Part shown: positions 1 to 9,278 of the stretch, piece by piece | Position numbering within the stretch: the first letter of the stretch is position 1 | How the letters are laid out: every line of letters begins with the position of its first letter | From: Chelativorans sp. Marseille-P2723 | Lineage (GTDB): Bacteria; Pseudomonadota; Alphaproteobacteria; Rhizobiales; Rhizobiaceae | DNA length: 64,000 nucleotides | Reading direction: 5' to 3' | Assembly (NCBI RefSeq): GCF_902809845.1 | Contig: NZ_CADDWI010000012.1 | Coordinates: forward strand, 126,802 to 190,801 | Notes under the pieces: generated by a model | The model's input: the letters and a program-made list of their open reading frames with translations, nothing else | Told to the model about the DNA's origin: nothing | Databases searched by the model: none | Position numbers and translations under genes: made by a program

Positions 1-56
1 AGGGAACCAACGGGGTTTTGGTTTCAGGATCGAAAGGAAGATACCGGTGATGAGGA

Positions 57-263
57 TTGCCGATCGATGAACGACGCGAGAAGATTGATGCTCTCGCGGT
101 GAAGATGAGGAAGGCTGCCGGACATGTGGCTTTCGCTGATGAGCAGCTATTTGCTGAGGCTCTTGATGCGGCTTTTGGGCGTCGGCTACGTGCCGCCATA
201 GACTACCTTTATCCGCCCGAGGACTTCAATGAATGGCTGGAAATGGAGATTGTCGATGCGTAA
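57..263 (+). CDS. small hypothetical protein
   Basis: A 68-residue reading frame begins with TTG, just after a GA-rich GAGGAT stretch that could serve as ribosome binding site. The product is charged and probably soluble and alpha-helical, with a Lys/Arg-rich first third and an acidic end (…EWLEMEIVDA). I see no signal peptide, membrane segment or recognisable motif. It lies in the lower-GC stretch next to tRNA-Ala with other unknown genes and could be island cargo. No function can be assigned; whether it is a true gene is itself uncertain because the start codon is weak and the protein short. Confidence 0.4.
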   Translation: MPIDERREKIDALAVKMRKAAGHVAFADEQLFAEALDAAFGRRLRAAIDYLYPPEDFNEWLEMEIVDA

Positions 264-365
264 GAATGTGACGATGAAGACGATCCCGAGATACCGTTCT
301 AAGGCGCTCAGGGCAACCTAGAGAGGGCAAATTGCCCCCATTCTTTCCCAAATGGATCAGTTGCA

Positions 366-701
366 GTGATTCCAGTTCTTGCTAAGACTAAGAGAGCTTG
401 GTCGTGGGGGGGGTCATTGCAGATGCAAGTTTTTCTTATCATCGCCTATATCGTCGTGGGACTGGTCCAGCTATTCGCCATTATGGACGGCGTGGCATAC
501 GGATTGAACATCGCGAGCTTCTTTAGCTTCTTCATTGCGCTGTTCGTGACTTATGTCCCTCTCTTAGGGTCGCTGCTCGGAGTATATGGCGCTGTGAACG
601 CGTGGGATTGGGGATTGTGGCAAGCTCTTGTGCTATTTTTCTGGTATGTTCCCGTAGCTCTCGCACTTGCATCTGCGAGCGCGGTATTTGATCGTCGGTA
701 A
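366..701 (+). CDS. small multi-pass membrane protein, unknown function
   Basis: The predicted protein (111 aa from a GTG start; an in-frame ATG at 423 would give 92 aa) is almost wholly hydrophobic. Three membrane segments are visible, around residues 21-42, 46-72 and 84-106 in the long form, and the short form starts directly at the first one (MQVFLIIAYIVVG). The end overlaps the putative start of the following DUF805 gene, so the two are probably co-transcribed. No domain is recognised; the proximity to a DUF805 protein only suggests an inner-membrane location. Confidence 0.5.
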   Translation: MIPVLAKTKRAWSWGGSLQMQVFLIIAYIVVGLVQLFAIMDGVAYGLNIASFFSFFIALFVTYVPLLGSLLGVYGAVNAWDWGLWQALVLFFWYVPVALALASASAVFDRR

Positions 702-705
702 AAGA

Positions 706-1089
706 GTGGGTGTTGCCGCGACAGAGAGTTGGTTTTCTCTCTCTACGAGGAGGAACCGTAAGAGCTTCATTTTAGCGTCACTGCTTTTGTCAGGAGTAAT
801 GCTCGCGCTTTCGGCCGCGTTGTGGTTCTTTGCTCCGTCGCAGCAGACCGGTACCACGATTTTTCTACTCTTTTTCATCCCCTACCTCATATGCGCCTAT
901 ACGCTATCTGCTCAGCGTCTTAGAGACATGAACCTCAGTGGTTGGCTAGCGCTACTGTGGATCCCGGTCGGTGTTGCTGATGAACAATTCGGAGGGGCTG
1001 CTTCGCTCGCGTTCCTGATTGTGCTATGCGCCATTCCCGGCACCTCCGGGGTAAATCGGTATGGACCGGATCCGCTAACGGGAGAGTAG
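706..1089 (+). CDS. DUF805 family membrane protein
   Basis: The C-terminal part carries the hallmark of DUF805 inner-membrane proteins: AQRLRDMNLSGW followed by a hydrophobic segment and the tail PGTSGVNRYGPDPL. The N-terminal WFSLSTRRNRKSF corresponds to the usual RxxRxxF entry into the first membrane helix; three to four membrane segments follow. The GTG at 706 is preferred to an upstream TTG at 667 because it leaves only a short tail before the conserved region. DUF805 proteins have no established biochemical role. The gene overlaps or abuts the preceding membrane-protein gene and lies in a lower-GC stretch beside tRNA-Ala, compatible with horizontal acquisition. Confidence 0.75.
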   Translation: MGVAATESWFSLSTRRNRKSFILASLLLSGVMLALSAALWFFAPSQQTGTTIFLLFFIPYLICAYTLSAQRLRDMNLSGWLALLWIPVGVADEQFGGAASLAFLIVLCAIPGTSGVNRYGPDPLTGE

Positions 1090-1322
1090 GAGCCAGAGCA
1101 TCTTAACGTTTGCGCCTCCAATTTGTTTGCAGCAGCCGAAAAGATGATGTCGAGAGGCGTTTCGATAAGAGACCCTGGGGTGAGACATGGCTTCTAAAAG
1201 TGCAGGAGCTGGAAAACTCGCACTAGCGACAGGCGAAACATAGAAACTTTGAAGGGGTCAGAACGCGGGGCAGAAGGTCAGAACTGACACTAACTTATTG
1301 ATTTTTATAGTGAATATATACT

Positions 1323-1398
1323 TGGTGGAGCTGAGGGGAATCGAACCCCTGACCTCATCATTGCGAACGATGCGCTCTCCCAACTGAGCTACAGCCCC
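1323..1398 (-). tRNA. tRNA-Ala (anticodon CGC)
   Basis: Reading the minus strand gives a 76-nt cloverleaf starting GGGGCTGTAGCTCAG and ending with an encoded CCA. The acceptor stem GGGGCTG pairs with CAGCTCC (one G-T), the anticodon stem is CATCG/TGATG around the loop TTCGCAA, so the anticodon is CGC (codon GCG), and the T-arm is AGGGG-TTCGATT-CCCCT. The 3' end of the tRNA points towards position 1, so the lower-GC stretch 1-1322 lies where an element integrated at the tRNA 3' end would be found. Confidence 0.97.
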
Positions 1399-1598
1399 GT
1401 AATCGCCAGAATGGCGCGCATTTAGGTCTTGCCTGCCGGCCCTGTCAAGCGTGCTGTTGGGCAAGCATGCCTCTTGAACCGATCCGGCGTTCCGAACGCT
1501 GCTTCAAGGGGAGAGCCCGCCACCGGTGGACGCCCCCGCGCAGGGCTTGCCGCCGCGCCCGCCAGTGGCTACATGTCGCAAAACTTTGGGAGACCGGC

Positions 1599-1889
1599 AT
1601 GCTAGCGCTTTTCCGCACCATCGATCTGGCGCTGAATATATACTGGTGGTTCATCATAGCGGCTGCCATCTTCTCGTGGCTTTATGCCTTCAACGTCGTC
1701 AATCCCCGCAACCAGTTCGTGGGCATGATCGGCGACTTCCTATTCCGCGTCACGGAACCAGCGTTGCGGCCGATCCGCAGCTTCCTGCCAGACATGGGCG
1801 GCATAGACATCTCGCCCATTATCCTGCTGCTGATCATCTTCTTTCTGCGTCAGCTTCTCTGGACGACGATCGCCCCCGTCTTTATGTAA
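1599..1889 (+). CDS. YggT family membrane protein
   Basis: The 96-residue protein starting [13 protein letters not shown] has two hydrophobic segments separated by the family signature: a WWF..A.FSWL helix, then NVVNPRN, a short amphipathic stretch with [12 protein letters not shown] and a second helix ending FFLRQLLW. YggT proteins are small inner-membrane proteins implicated in osmotic tolerance and cell-division or secretion contexts, without a defined reaction. The longer frame from 1467 is rejected because its first 44 residues are Arg-rich and unlike the family, while the ATG at 1599 gives the expected size. The following gene (phaR) is on the opposite strand and converges on it. Confidence 0.88.
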   Translation: MLALFRTIDLALNIYWWFIIAAAIFSWLYAFNVVNPRNQFVGMIGDFLFRVTEPALRPIRSFLPDMGGIDISPIILLLIIFFLRQLLWTTIAPVFM

Positions 1890-1970
1890 TGTGCGAGCGT
1901 GCCTGCCCCGTTATCCAAGGGGATGCTATGGCAAAGCCTCGTGCTGACGCTCGTGCAACGGACCGTGGCG

Positions 1971-2582
1971 TCAGTCTTTCGATAGCGCGTCGATCTTCCG
2001 TTGCATGGCAGCAAGCTGCTCGCGCAGCTCACGGATATCATCGCTGCTCGCCTCACCTGCCTCGCGCGGCGGCTCCTTGTGCTCGCCGTTCTGTGCCGGG
2101 CGCGAAGCGGGCGTGAACATTTTCATCGCATTCTGGAACATCTCGATGTTGCGTCGCGTTTGCTCCTCGAGCATCCTCATCGGCGCGTCCATCTGCATGA
2201 GATCAACGGGCGTCTTCCCGAATGCTTCCGACATCTGCTCGCGCATTCGCTCTTGCTCACGGGCGAAAGTGCGCATGGACTGCTCTAGAAAGGCAGGCAG
2301 GACCATCTGCATCTGATCGCCATAAAACGATATGAGCTGGCGCAGGAAGGAGATGGGTAACATGTTCTGCCTGCTTTTGTCATTTTCCAGCTCAAAGATG
2401 ATCTGGGTGAGGACGGAATGGGTTATATCCTGCCCTGTCTTGGCGTCCTGCACGAGGAAATCCTCGTTACGCCTTACCATTTTAGCCAAGTCGTCCAGCG
2501 TCACATAGGTGCTGGTTCCGGTGTTGTAGAGTCTGCGGTTGGCGTATTTCTTGATGACAACCGGGTCGGCCTTCGCAGGCAT
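1971..2582 (-). CDS. phaR: polyhydroxyalkanoate synthesis repressor PhaR
   Basis: PhaR represses phasin and polyhydroxyalkanoate (PHA) genes and is released by binding nascent PHA. The N-terminal DNA-binding domain is unmistakable: VIKKYANRRLYNT, then STYVTLDDL, then an ITHSVLTQIIFELE segment (residues about 8-65). The PHB-accumulation regulatory region follows (LPISFLRQLISFYGDQMQ), and the Gln/Glu-rich C-terminus ends in a predicted coiled coil (REQLAAMQRKIDAL). The ATG at 2582 is chosen over the GTG at 2585 because GGGGAG sits about 8 nt upstream. The gene is divergent from phaA across a 291-bp gap, the usual rhizobial arrangement, so regulator and target may share the promoter region. Confidence 0.95.
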   Translation of the reverse strand: MPAKADPVVIKKYANRRLYNTGTSTYVTLDDLAKMVRRNEDFLVQDAKTGQDITHSVLTQIIFELENDKSRQNMLPISFLRQLISFYGDQMQMVLPAFLEQSMRTFAREQERMREQMSEAFGKTPVDLMQMDAPMRMLEEQTRRNIEMFQNAMKMFTPASRPAQNGEHKEPPREAGEASSDDIRELREQLAAMQRKIDALSKD

Positions 2583-2873
2583 CACGGAGCTCCCCTACGC
2601 GACAAGTTGCAGGATGGGCCATTACGCACCGGTGGTTGGCGCCGCCCGCTTTCAAGCAGGATAGGCGAAAATGCAACGCAAATGGAAGTGGTTTCGCTGC
2701 GCTGCCGCATCGCGCGGAAGAAAGGCCACGCCTGCCTACTTTTTCTGGCCGAACGGATTGCAGCATGACAATCCTCCCGGTACGGTATGCTGCGGTGCAG
2801 CGTAAAATTCTCAGGCCCGGAAAAGAGCGGCAAGGCCGCAGGAGATGCCGGTCTGCAACTGACGGAGTGTGGA

Positions 2874-4055
2874 ATGTCCTCATCAAATGCCATAGTCATA
2901 GCGGGTGCCGCCCGCACGCCGGTCGGCGCTTTCAATGGCTCTTTTGCTCAGCTTCCGGCGCATGAGCTGGGCGCGGTAGCGATACGGGCGGCTCTTGAAC
3001 GCTCAGGCGTCGATGCGCAGGAAGTGAACGAGGTTATTCTGGGTCAGGTGCTGACGGCAGGCCAGGGTCAAAACCCTGCGCGACAAGCAGCGATGGCAGC
3101 CGGGTTGCCGCAGGAGACCACGGCCTGGGTGCTCAATCAACTGTGCGGTTCCGGCCTCAGAACGGTTGCTATCGGCATGCAGCAGATCGCCTGCGGGGAT
3201 GCCGATATCGTCGTGGCTGGCGGGCAGGAATCCATGACACTTGCCCCCCATAGCGCCTATCTGCGCAGCGGCGTGAAAATGGGCGAACTTGCCATGGTCG
3301 ACACGATGCTGCGCGATGGACTTTGGGATGCTTTCCAAGGCTATCATATGGGGATTACCGCCGAGAACGTGGCGCGCGCCTTCCAGATCACGCGCGAGGA
3401 GCAGGACGCATTTGCGCTCGCCTCGCAGAACAAGGCGGAGGCAGCGCAGAAGGCCGGGCGTTTCAAGGACGAGATAATTCCCGTGACGGTGAAGACCCGC
3501 AAGGGCGACACCATTGTCGAAGACGATGAATATATCCGTCACGGCGCCACGTTGGATGCCATTCAGAAGCTGCGGCCCGCCTTCGAGAAGGAAGGCACGG
3601 TGACTGCGGGCAATGCCTCGGGCATCAATGACGGGGCAGCCGCCCTCGTACTGATGCGCGAAGAAGAAGCCGAGCGGCGCGACATTGCCCCGCTAGCCCG
3701 CATCGTCTCCTGGGCGACAGCCGGAGTTGATCCTGCGGTAATGGGTACAGGGCCGATCCCGGCCTCGCGCCGCGCGCTGGAAAAGGCCGGCTGGCGCATA
3801 GAAGATCTGGACCTTGTGGAAGCCAATGAAGCATTTGCCGCGCAAGCCTGCGCCGTGAACAAGGATTTGGGCTGGAATCCCGACATCGTGAACGTCAATG
3901 GTGGCGCCATTGCCATTGGCCACCCAATCGGCGCGTCCGGTGCACGCGTGCTCACAACGCTCCTTTACGAGATGAACCGCCGCGACGCGAAAAAAGGGCT
4001 TGCTACGCTCTGCATCGGTGGCGGCATGGGCGTTGCCATGTGCATCGAGAGATGA
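2874..4055 (+). CDS. phaA: acetyl-CoA C-acetyltransferase (beta-ketothiolase)
   Basis: The enzyme condenses two acetyl-CoA to acetoacetyl-CoA, the first step of polyhydroxybutyrate synthesis, and works in reverse in degradation. The 393-residue protein shows all thiolase landmarks: [10 protein letters not shown] near the N-terminus, the nucleophilic cysteine in [11 protein letters not shown] (about residue 89), [25 protein letters not shown] with the catalytic His, and CIGGGMGVA with the second catalytic Cys. The ATG at 2874 (preceded by GGAG) gives the standard N-terminus; the frame remains open upstream to 2787. No phaB reductase follows, although it is adjacent in many relatives. A hairpin terminator lies 31 bp after the stop. 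Confidence 0.95.
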   Translation: MSSSNAIVIAGAARTPVGAFNGSFAQLPAHELGAVAIRAALERSGVDAQEVNEVILGQVLTAGQGQNPARQAAMAAGLPQETTAWVLNQLCGSGLRTVAIGMQQIACGDADIVVAGGQESMTLAPHSAYLRSGVKMGELAMVDTMLRDGLWDAFQGYHMGITAENVARAFQITREEQDAFALASQNKAEAAQKAGRFKDEIIPVTVKTRKGDTIVEDDEYIRHGATLDAIQKLRPAFEKEGTVTAGNASGINDGAAALVLMREEEAERRDIAPLARIVSWATAGVDPAVMGTGPIPASRRALEKAGWRIEDLDLVEANEAFAAQACAVNKDLGWNPDIVNVNGGAIAIGHPIGASGARVLTTLLYEMNRRDAKKGLATLCIGGGMGVAMCIER

Positions 4056-4086
4056 TGGAAACGAGCTTAGGGACGAAGGGATGTTG

Positions 4087-4110
4087 AACCCGAGGCTCTC
4101 CCCTCGGGTT
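4087..4110 (+). terminator. hairpin terminator after phaA
   Basis: A perfect 9-bp inverted repeat, AACCCGAGG - CTCTCC - CCTCGGGTT, begins 31 bp after the phaA stop codon. There is only a pyrimidine-rich, not a poly-T, tail (CGCCCATCTCTTTCC), so termination may be imperfect. On the opposite strand no gene ends here. Confidence 0.6.
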
Positions 4111-4934
4111 CGCCCATCTCTTTCCACAAGAATAACGCAGGAGTGCACGCCGTCGCAATTTCGGCACCACTCAATCTTGCCGCACGATCGAACACAGCGG
4201 CCATTGTAAGCGGCATACTTCGACCTGAGGCGGGATGCACCAGCAGAATTGTCTGCGCAACCGCCATCAGGTGAAGCAGCCCACTTGGACCTGCCGGCCC
4301 ACAAACCGGCATGTCATTGGTATTCGTGATCTTCCATGCTGTATCGGAAACGCACCTTCCTGACAAAATCAGCGCAGTCGTCCAGCAATCAGCTGCATAT
4401 CTGCGGCGCACGAAACGCAGCCCCCGACTTGCCGAGCGAAGGAATGGTGGACAAGCTGTGGAAAAACTGTCGACTTCCTGTGGAAGGAAGCAGCGGGAAA
4501 CATCATTCAAACATCACCCCGCGACGCTTCAGCCATATCATTTTTTCTCGCTTAAAACTCTACACGGAGAACAGTTTAAAGCGGGGCAGTTGCCAATTCG
4601 CTTTAGTAACTTAATAACGCTGAAAAATCCGGGGCTATTTCGCGCTTTGTTCCCAAGCACAAAGCTTATAATAACATCGAAGGCAGCCGCATAACTCTTC
4701 ACCAGAACGCCGATTCAGCATATGCCTCCATAACCATGTTCTCGAACTACATCTTGTACCGAACAAAAAGTGAATCATGTCGAGTCAGTGATTCGTCTCT
4801 GATTCGTTCCAGACTCGTTCCGCCGGGCTGCCCAATTGCGTTTTGCCTTTCGCCTTCGCCCTCCCTTTCCTATATCTCTGCGAACGGCGGCGAAGGATCG
4901 GCGCTGCCGAAAGCAGGCATGTGAGATGCTGTGA
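4111..4934. other. gene-free, AT-richer region with several inverted repeats
   Basis: No convincing gene is seen between phaA and the helicase gene. The minus-strand frame 4067-4510 has no recognisable domain and unconvincing composition. The right half (about 4540-4830) is clearly AT-richer than its surroundings and holds inverted repeats: CGCTTAAAACT (4549-4559) with AGTTTAAAGCG (4573-4583), one mismatch; GCTTTGT (4644-4650) with ACAAAGC (4659-4665); and GAATCA (4772-4777) with TGATTC (4789-4794). Near 4455-4490 the minus strand contains TTTTCCACA, one mismatch from a DnaA box, and TTGTCCACC. It may hold promoters, an sRNA or protein-binding sites, which cannot be decided from the sequence. 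Confidence 0.5.
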
Positions 4935-7900
4935 ATGAACCTTCAGCTTGAGAAGAGCACGCCCGCCACTCTGGATGGGCGCGGGGTGACTGCGGTTCTC
5001 GGACCGACCAATACCGGAAAAACGCATCTGGCCATCGAGCGGATGGTAGCGCATGAGTCAGGCATGATAGGTCTGCCCCTGCGGCTGCTTGCCCGCGAGG
5101 TCTATGGCCGGGTTGCTTCGCGCGTCGGCGAGGGCAATGTGGCGCTGATCACCGGCGAGGAGAAGATCGTGCCGCCAGGCGCGCGCTTTTCGGTCTGTAC
5201 CGTCGAAGCCATGCCCCGCGAAACGGACGCCGCCTTCGTTGCCATAGACGAGGTGCAGCTAGCAGCCGACCTGGAACGCGGACACATTTTCACTGACCGC
5301 ATCCTTCATCTGCGCGGACGGCAGGAGACGTTGCTTCTTGGGGCGGCCACCATGCGCGGCATCCTGGAAAAGCTGCTCAAGGGCATATCCATCATCACTC
5401 GCCCCCGCATGTCGGTCCTTACCTATGCCGGCTCAAAGAAGATCACCCGCCTCCCGCGCCGCTCCGCTGTTGTCGCTTTTTCCGCCGACGAGGTTTACGC
5501 TATCGGCGAGTTGATCCGGCGCCAGCGCGGTGGAGCAGCCATCGTGCTGGGAGCACTCTCCCCGCGCACGCGCAACGCGCAGGTTGCACTCTACCAGTCA
5601 GGCGATGTCGATTATCTAGTAGCGACGGACGCGATCGGCATGGGGCTCAATCTCGACGTCGATCATGTGGCCTTCGCCCAGAACCGCAAATTCGATGGCT
5701 TTCAGTATCGCGAGCTTTCCGCTGCGGAGCTCGGCCAGATTGCGGGTCGTGCGGGCCGCCACGTGCGTGACGGCACTTTCGGTGTCACCGGCCGGGTGGA
5801 CCCATTCCCTGACGCGCTTGTCGAAAGGATCGAAACCCACCAGTTCGAGCCGGTGAAGATGCTGCAATGGCGCTCCGCCGACATGGACTTCAGCAGCATC
5901 GATGCGCTGCGGGCTTCGCTGGAGAGAACGCCAAGCTTTGAGGGTCTGACACGAGCCTTGCCAGCAGCGGATGTCCGCGTGCTGGAGCACCTGTCGCAGG
6001 ACGAGCATATGCGGAACCTGGCCAGCGGCCATAAGAGGGTGGCCCTCTTGTGGGATGCGTGCGCGCTTCCAGATTACCGGAAGATCGCGCCGGCCCAGCA
6101 TGCCGATATCGTCGGAGCCGTGTTCACAGATCTGGTCCGCCTTGGTCATGTGGATGAGGATTATATGGCCGCGCAGGTGCAGCGCGCCTCATCGACCGAG
6201 GGTGAGATCGATACTTTGTCGGCGCGCATCGCGCAGATCCGCACCTGGACTTTCGTGTCGCACCGGCCGGGATGGCTGTCCGATCCGACACACTGGCAGG
6301 AAAAAACGCGCGAAATAGAGGACCAACTGTCCGATGCTCTGCATGAGAGATTGACGAAACGCTTTGTTGATCGCAGGACGTCGGTGCTGATGAAGCGCCT
6401 GAGAGAGAATACGATGCCGGAAGCAGAAATCAGCCCCGTGGGAGAGGTCCTGGTGGAGGGCCACCATGTGGGCGAGATGCAGGGATTCCGTTTCACCGCC
6501 GACAGAACGGCGGAGGGAGAAGATGCCCGTGCGGTCAAGGCGGCAGCCCAGAAAGCGCTGGCCGCTGAGTTCGAATTGCGCGCCGAGCGCTTCGCTGCCG
6601 CGCCCAATGGTGATTTCGCGTTAGGTTCCGACGGAATCCTGCGCTGGATAGGGGCGCCTGTAGCCACGCTCACGGCAGGAGACGATGTCCTCAAGCCAAG
6701 ACTTGTGCTTCTTGCAGACGAGCAGCTTACCGGGCCTGCGCGCGACAAGGTGGCTGCACGTGCGGAGCGGTTCGTCAACTTCCAGATTGAAAGCCTGCTC
6801 AAGCCGTTGCTAGACCTGCGGCAGGCTGAAACACTATCGGGAATAGCCCGTGGCCTTGCCTTCCAGCTTGCGGAAAATTTCGGACTTCTGAATCGCCGCG
6901 AAGTTGCCGAAGAGGTTCGCGCACTTGATCAGGAAGCCCGTGCCGCCCTGCGTAGGCTGGGTGTGCGCTTTGGCGCCTACCACATCTTCGTTCCGGCCTT
7001 GATAAAACCTGCACCGGCGGGAATTGCCACCCTGTTATGGGCGCTAAAAAATGACGCCAAGGACAAGCCTGGCTATGGTGATATCGTGGCTGCGCTTGCT
7101 TCCGGGCGCACCTCCATTGTCACCGATCCCACTTTCGAGCGCGCCTTCTACCGGCTGGCTGGTTTCCGCAATCTGGGCCGCCGCGCCGTCCGGGTGGATA
7201 TATTGGAACGCCTGGCAGATATTATCCGCCCTGCCTTGGGTTGGAAGCCGGGATCGGGCAAGCGGCCCGACGGTGCCTTCGACGGCGCAACCTTCATCGT
7301 GACACCCGCCATGATGTCCATTCTCGGCGCCACGGCGGAAGACATGGAGGCGATCCTTAAAGGGCTTGGCTATCGCGCCGATGCCAAGCCCGCCGATGAA
7401 GTGGCCGCGCATATTGAAAGACTGGATCGCATTGCCGAGCAAGATGCAGCGGCGTCCGAGGCGAAGAACGGGACGCAGCCTGCGACAGATCCTGCCAGCA
7501 CCGATGCCATTTCAGGTGAAGCTGGAACAGGCGGCCGGAATAAGGAATCCTCCGTAGAAGCCAAAACGGATCAGCCAGCAACTTCACAATCATTCGCGGA
7601 AGTACCAACCGCAGAGGCAGCTGCCGGCGCGCAAATATCTAACCCCGCGCAAGAAGTGAGCGATGGGGCTACCGCGCCGTCTGCCGAAACGACGCAAGCG
7701 GGAACTTGCGAGCCTGGACAGCAGAGTCAACCAGCGCAACCAGCAAATGGAGGTGTTGCAGCCGCTGCTGTCTTGCAGGACAGGCAGGCAGCGTCCCCGG
7801 GGGAAGACCAAGCAGCGCCCGACGCACAGGATGGCGAAGCAACCGTTGTAGCAGAGCCTTCGAAAACCGTGTTTCTGTGGCGGCCGGCCCGCTTTGAACG

Positions 7901-8123
7901 GCGCCGCCCTCCGCGCGATGCCGATAAGGCGAAGAGCGGCAGGCCCAAGGGAAAGCCTCGCGAACAACGGGCTGCTGCGAGCCGCAAGGGCGCGACCCAT
8001 GTCAGAGATGGACGCAACGTTCAGCAGGGCAAGCAGCCCAGACGCGATGACCGGCGGGTGAAGGTGGACCCGGATTCCCCCTTCGCAGCGCTGGCGGCAC
8101 TCAGGGATCAATTACGAAAGTAA
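4935..8123 (+). CDS. SUV3-like DEAD/DEAH RNA helicase with long disordered tail
   Basis: The first half is a superfamily 2 helicase of the SUV3/MgpS-like type common in Hyphomicrobiales: motif I GPTNTGKTHLAIERM (about residues 23-37), IDEVQLA as the DExx box, GAATMRG as motif III, ATDAIGMGLNLD and QIAGRAGRH as motifs V and VI. The middle portion is the alpha-specific conserved region, and residues from about 830 to the end are low-complexity Ala/Glu/Gln/Pro sequence followed by a strongly basic tail (ERRRPPRDADKAKSGR…) likely to bind RNA. The length of 1062 aa is typical for the lineage. Sixteen bases separate it from the S4 gene, so both are probably one operon concerned with RNA handling. 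The exact RNA substrate is unknown. Confidence 0.88.
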   Translation: MNLQLEKSTPATLDGRGVTAVLGPTNTGKTHLAIERMVAHESGMIGLPLRLLAREVYGRVASRVGEGNVALITGEEKIVPPGARFSVCTVEAMPRETDAAFVAIDEVQLAADLERGHIFTDRILHLRGRQETLLLGAATMRGILEKLLKGISIITRPRMSVLTYAGSKKITRLPRRSAVVAFSADEVYAIGELIRRQRGGAAIVLGALSPRTRNAQVALYQSGDVDYLVATDAIGMGLNLDVDHVAFAQNRKFDGFQYRELSAAELGQIAGRAGRHVRDGTFGVTGRVDPFPDALVERIETHQFEPVKMLQWRSADMDFSSIDALRASLERTPSFEGLTRALPAADVRVLEHLSQDEHMRNLASGHKRVALLWDACALPDYRKIAPAQHADIVGAVFTDLVRLGHVDEDYMAAQVQRASSTEGEIDTLSARIAQIRTWTFVSHRPGWLSDPTHWQEKTREIEDQLSDALHERLTKRFVDRRTSVLMKRLRENTMPEAEISPVGEVLVEGHHVGEMQGFRFTADRTAEGEDARAVKAAAQKALAAEFELRAERFAAAPNGDFALGSDGILRWIGAPVATLTAGDDVLKPRLVLLADEQLTGPARDKVAARAERFVNFQIESLLKPLLDLRQAETLSGIARGLAFQLAENFGLLNRREVAEEVRALDQEARAALRRLGVRFGAYHIFVPALIKPAPAGIATLLWALKNDAKDKPGYGDIVAALASGRTSIVTDPTFERAFYRLAGFRNLGRRAVRVDILERLADIIRPALGWKPGSGKRPDGAFDGATFIVTPAMMSILGATAEDMEAILKGLGYRADAKPADEVAAHIERLDRIAEQDAAASEAKNGTQPATDPASTDAISGEAGTGGRNKESSVEAKTDQPATSQSFAEVPTAEAAAGAQISNPAQEVSDGATAPSAETTQAGTCEPGQQSQPAQPANGGVAAAAVLQDRQAASPGEDQAAPDAQDGEATVVAEPSKTVFLWRPARFERRRPPRDADKAKSGRPKGKPREQRAAASRKGATHVRDGRNVQQGKQPRRDDRRVKVDPDSPFAALAALRDQLRK

Positions 8124-8139
8124 GGAGCAGGGCTTTTTC

Positions 8140-8514
8140 TTGTCGGATGACGGACGGCAACGCATCGACAAATGGCTGTTCTTCGCACGAGTGGTCAAAT
8201 CGCGTTCGCTCGCGGCAAAGCTCGCCCAGGCCGGCCGGATCCGCGTCAATCGTACCAAGATTGACCAGGCGTCCCATATTGTTCGCCCGGGCGATGTTCT
8301 GACCATTACGCTCGACCGGCGCATCCTGGTCTATCGCATACTCGGTCCAGGCGTCAGGCGAGGTCCAGCGCAGGAGGCACGGCTTCTCTATGAAGATCTG
8401 ACGCCCGCACCTGTAGCTCCGAAGGTTCGCCCGCCTCTTCAGCGTGAGCCGGGCTCTGGCCGCCCGACGAAGAAGGAAAGGCGTGCACTGGATGACTTGC
8501 AGGGAGGAACCTGA
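8140..8514 (+). CDS. S4-domain RNA-binding protein (Hsp15-like)
   Basis: The N-terminal 60 residues form an S4 domain (RIDKWLFFARVVKSRSLAAK, AGRIRVN, then VRPGDVLTI), as in heat-shock protein 15, which binds stalled 50S subunits carrying nascent chains. A basic tail (RPTKKERRALDDL) follows. The start is TTG at 8140, because the nearby ATG at 8147 is out of frame and TAAGGAG, overlapping the helicase stop, provides the ribosome binding site. The coupling to a helicase and the vicinity of rpoH2 fit a role in ribosome rescue or RNA quality control under heat stress; this is inference. Confidence 0.85.
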   Translation: MSDDGRQRIDKWLFFARVVKSRSLAAKLAQAGRIRVNRTKIDQASHIVRPGDVLTITLDRRILVYRILGPGVRRGPAQEARLLYEDLTPAPVAPKVRPPLQREPGSGRPTKKERRALDDLQGGT

Positions 8515-8628
8515 CTGCGCTCATGGAACGTTGTTCTCCCGCGACCTCTTGCAGCGGAATGGCGGACCTTGTCATAGCGCGGTAAAGGGTCTACCTCACC
8601 GCCGGAAGATACAGTCCGGGAGCCTGCA

Positions 8629-8967
8629 ATGACCTATGTCGTGACTGACAACTGCATTCGGTGCAAATACATGGATTGCATCGAGGTCTGCCCGGTGGAC
8701 TGCTTCTATGAAGGCGAGAACATGCTCGTTATCCACCCCGACGAATGTATCGATTGCGGTGTGTGCGAGCCGGAATGCCCGGCCGAAGCTATAAAGCCTG
8801 ACACCGAGCCAGGCCTTGACCACTGGCTCCAGATCAACGCAGAATATGCAGAGAAGTGGCCAAATATCACGGCAAAGAAGGAACCTCCGGCGGACGCTAA
8901 GGATTATGATGGCGTTCCGGAGAAATTCGAGAAATTCTTCTCGCCGGAACCTGGAGAAGGCGACTGA
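8629..8967 (+). CDS. fdxA: 7Fe ferredoxin FdxA
   Basis: The 112-residue protein carries two Fe-S cluster motifs: [14 protein letters not shown] near residues 9-21, with the spacing typical of the [3Fe-4S]/[4Fe-4S] FdxA type, and [12 protein letters not shown] near residues 40-51. The C-terminal extension ([13 protein letters not shown]-like and [10 protein letters not shown]) is characteristic of the Azotobacter-type FdxA family. It is a soluble electron carrier of uncertain partner, often linked to stress and Fe-S homeostasis. The gene lies between the S4 gene and carD in the order conserved in rhizobia. Confidence 0.95.
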   Translation: MTYVVTDNCIRCKYMDCIEVCPVDCFYEGENMLVIHPDECIDCGVCEPECPAEAIKPDTEPGLDHWLQINAEYAEKWPNITAKKEPPADAKDYDGVPEKFEKFFSPEPGEGD

Positions 8968-9278
8968 GAGTCGCTACCGGACGAAACCTGCTGCCGCGTC
9001 GTAGTGACGCAGCGCAGCATTGCTGCCGCGCGTAAGCGCCAAATTGTTGAATCTTTCGACTTTTTGTGTTACCTATATACAGCACCCCGGTGAAAATATC
9101 TTTGATGGCGAAATAATCCACCTCGGCAGGCTTTTTTTCCGGACCAAGGCGCACTTGGACTAAGCCACATATGCTGGCTAGGGCTTATTTTCCGGACCTG
9201 CGTGGTGGTGCTTCATCATGAGCCGGTATCTGCGCGCGGACGATGTATCCGCCCATCAGGAACAGGAGTTGAAGGCGT
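8968..9278. other. intergenic region upstream of carD
   Basis: This 311-bp stretch holds no gene I can support. A relatively AT-rich segment around 9045-9085, ending in CCTATATACAGC, is a plausible place for the carD promoter, but no consensus pair is clear enough to call. Confidence 0.4.

Noticed and set aside
1258-1464. 68-residue minus-strand frame containing [18 protein letters not shown]
   Set aside because: This is the familiar false translation across a tRNA gene; it covers tRNA-Ala(CGC).
4067-4510. 147-residue minus-strand frame after phaA
   Set aside because: No recognisable domain, no convincing ribosome binding site, and it runs through the phaA terminator hairpin.
4440-4700. Possible chromosomal origin (DnaA-box-like TTTTCCACA near AT-rich DNA)
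   Set aside because: Only one near-perfect box and no usual origin neighbours (hemE, parAB, gidA) are present; kept only as a question about the non-coding gap.
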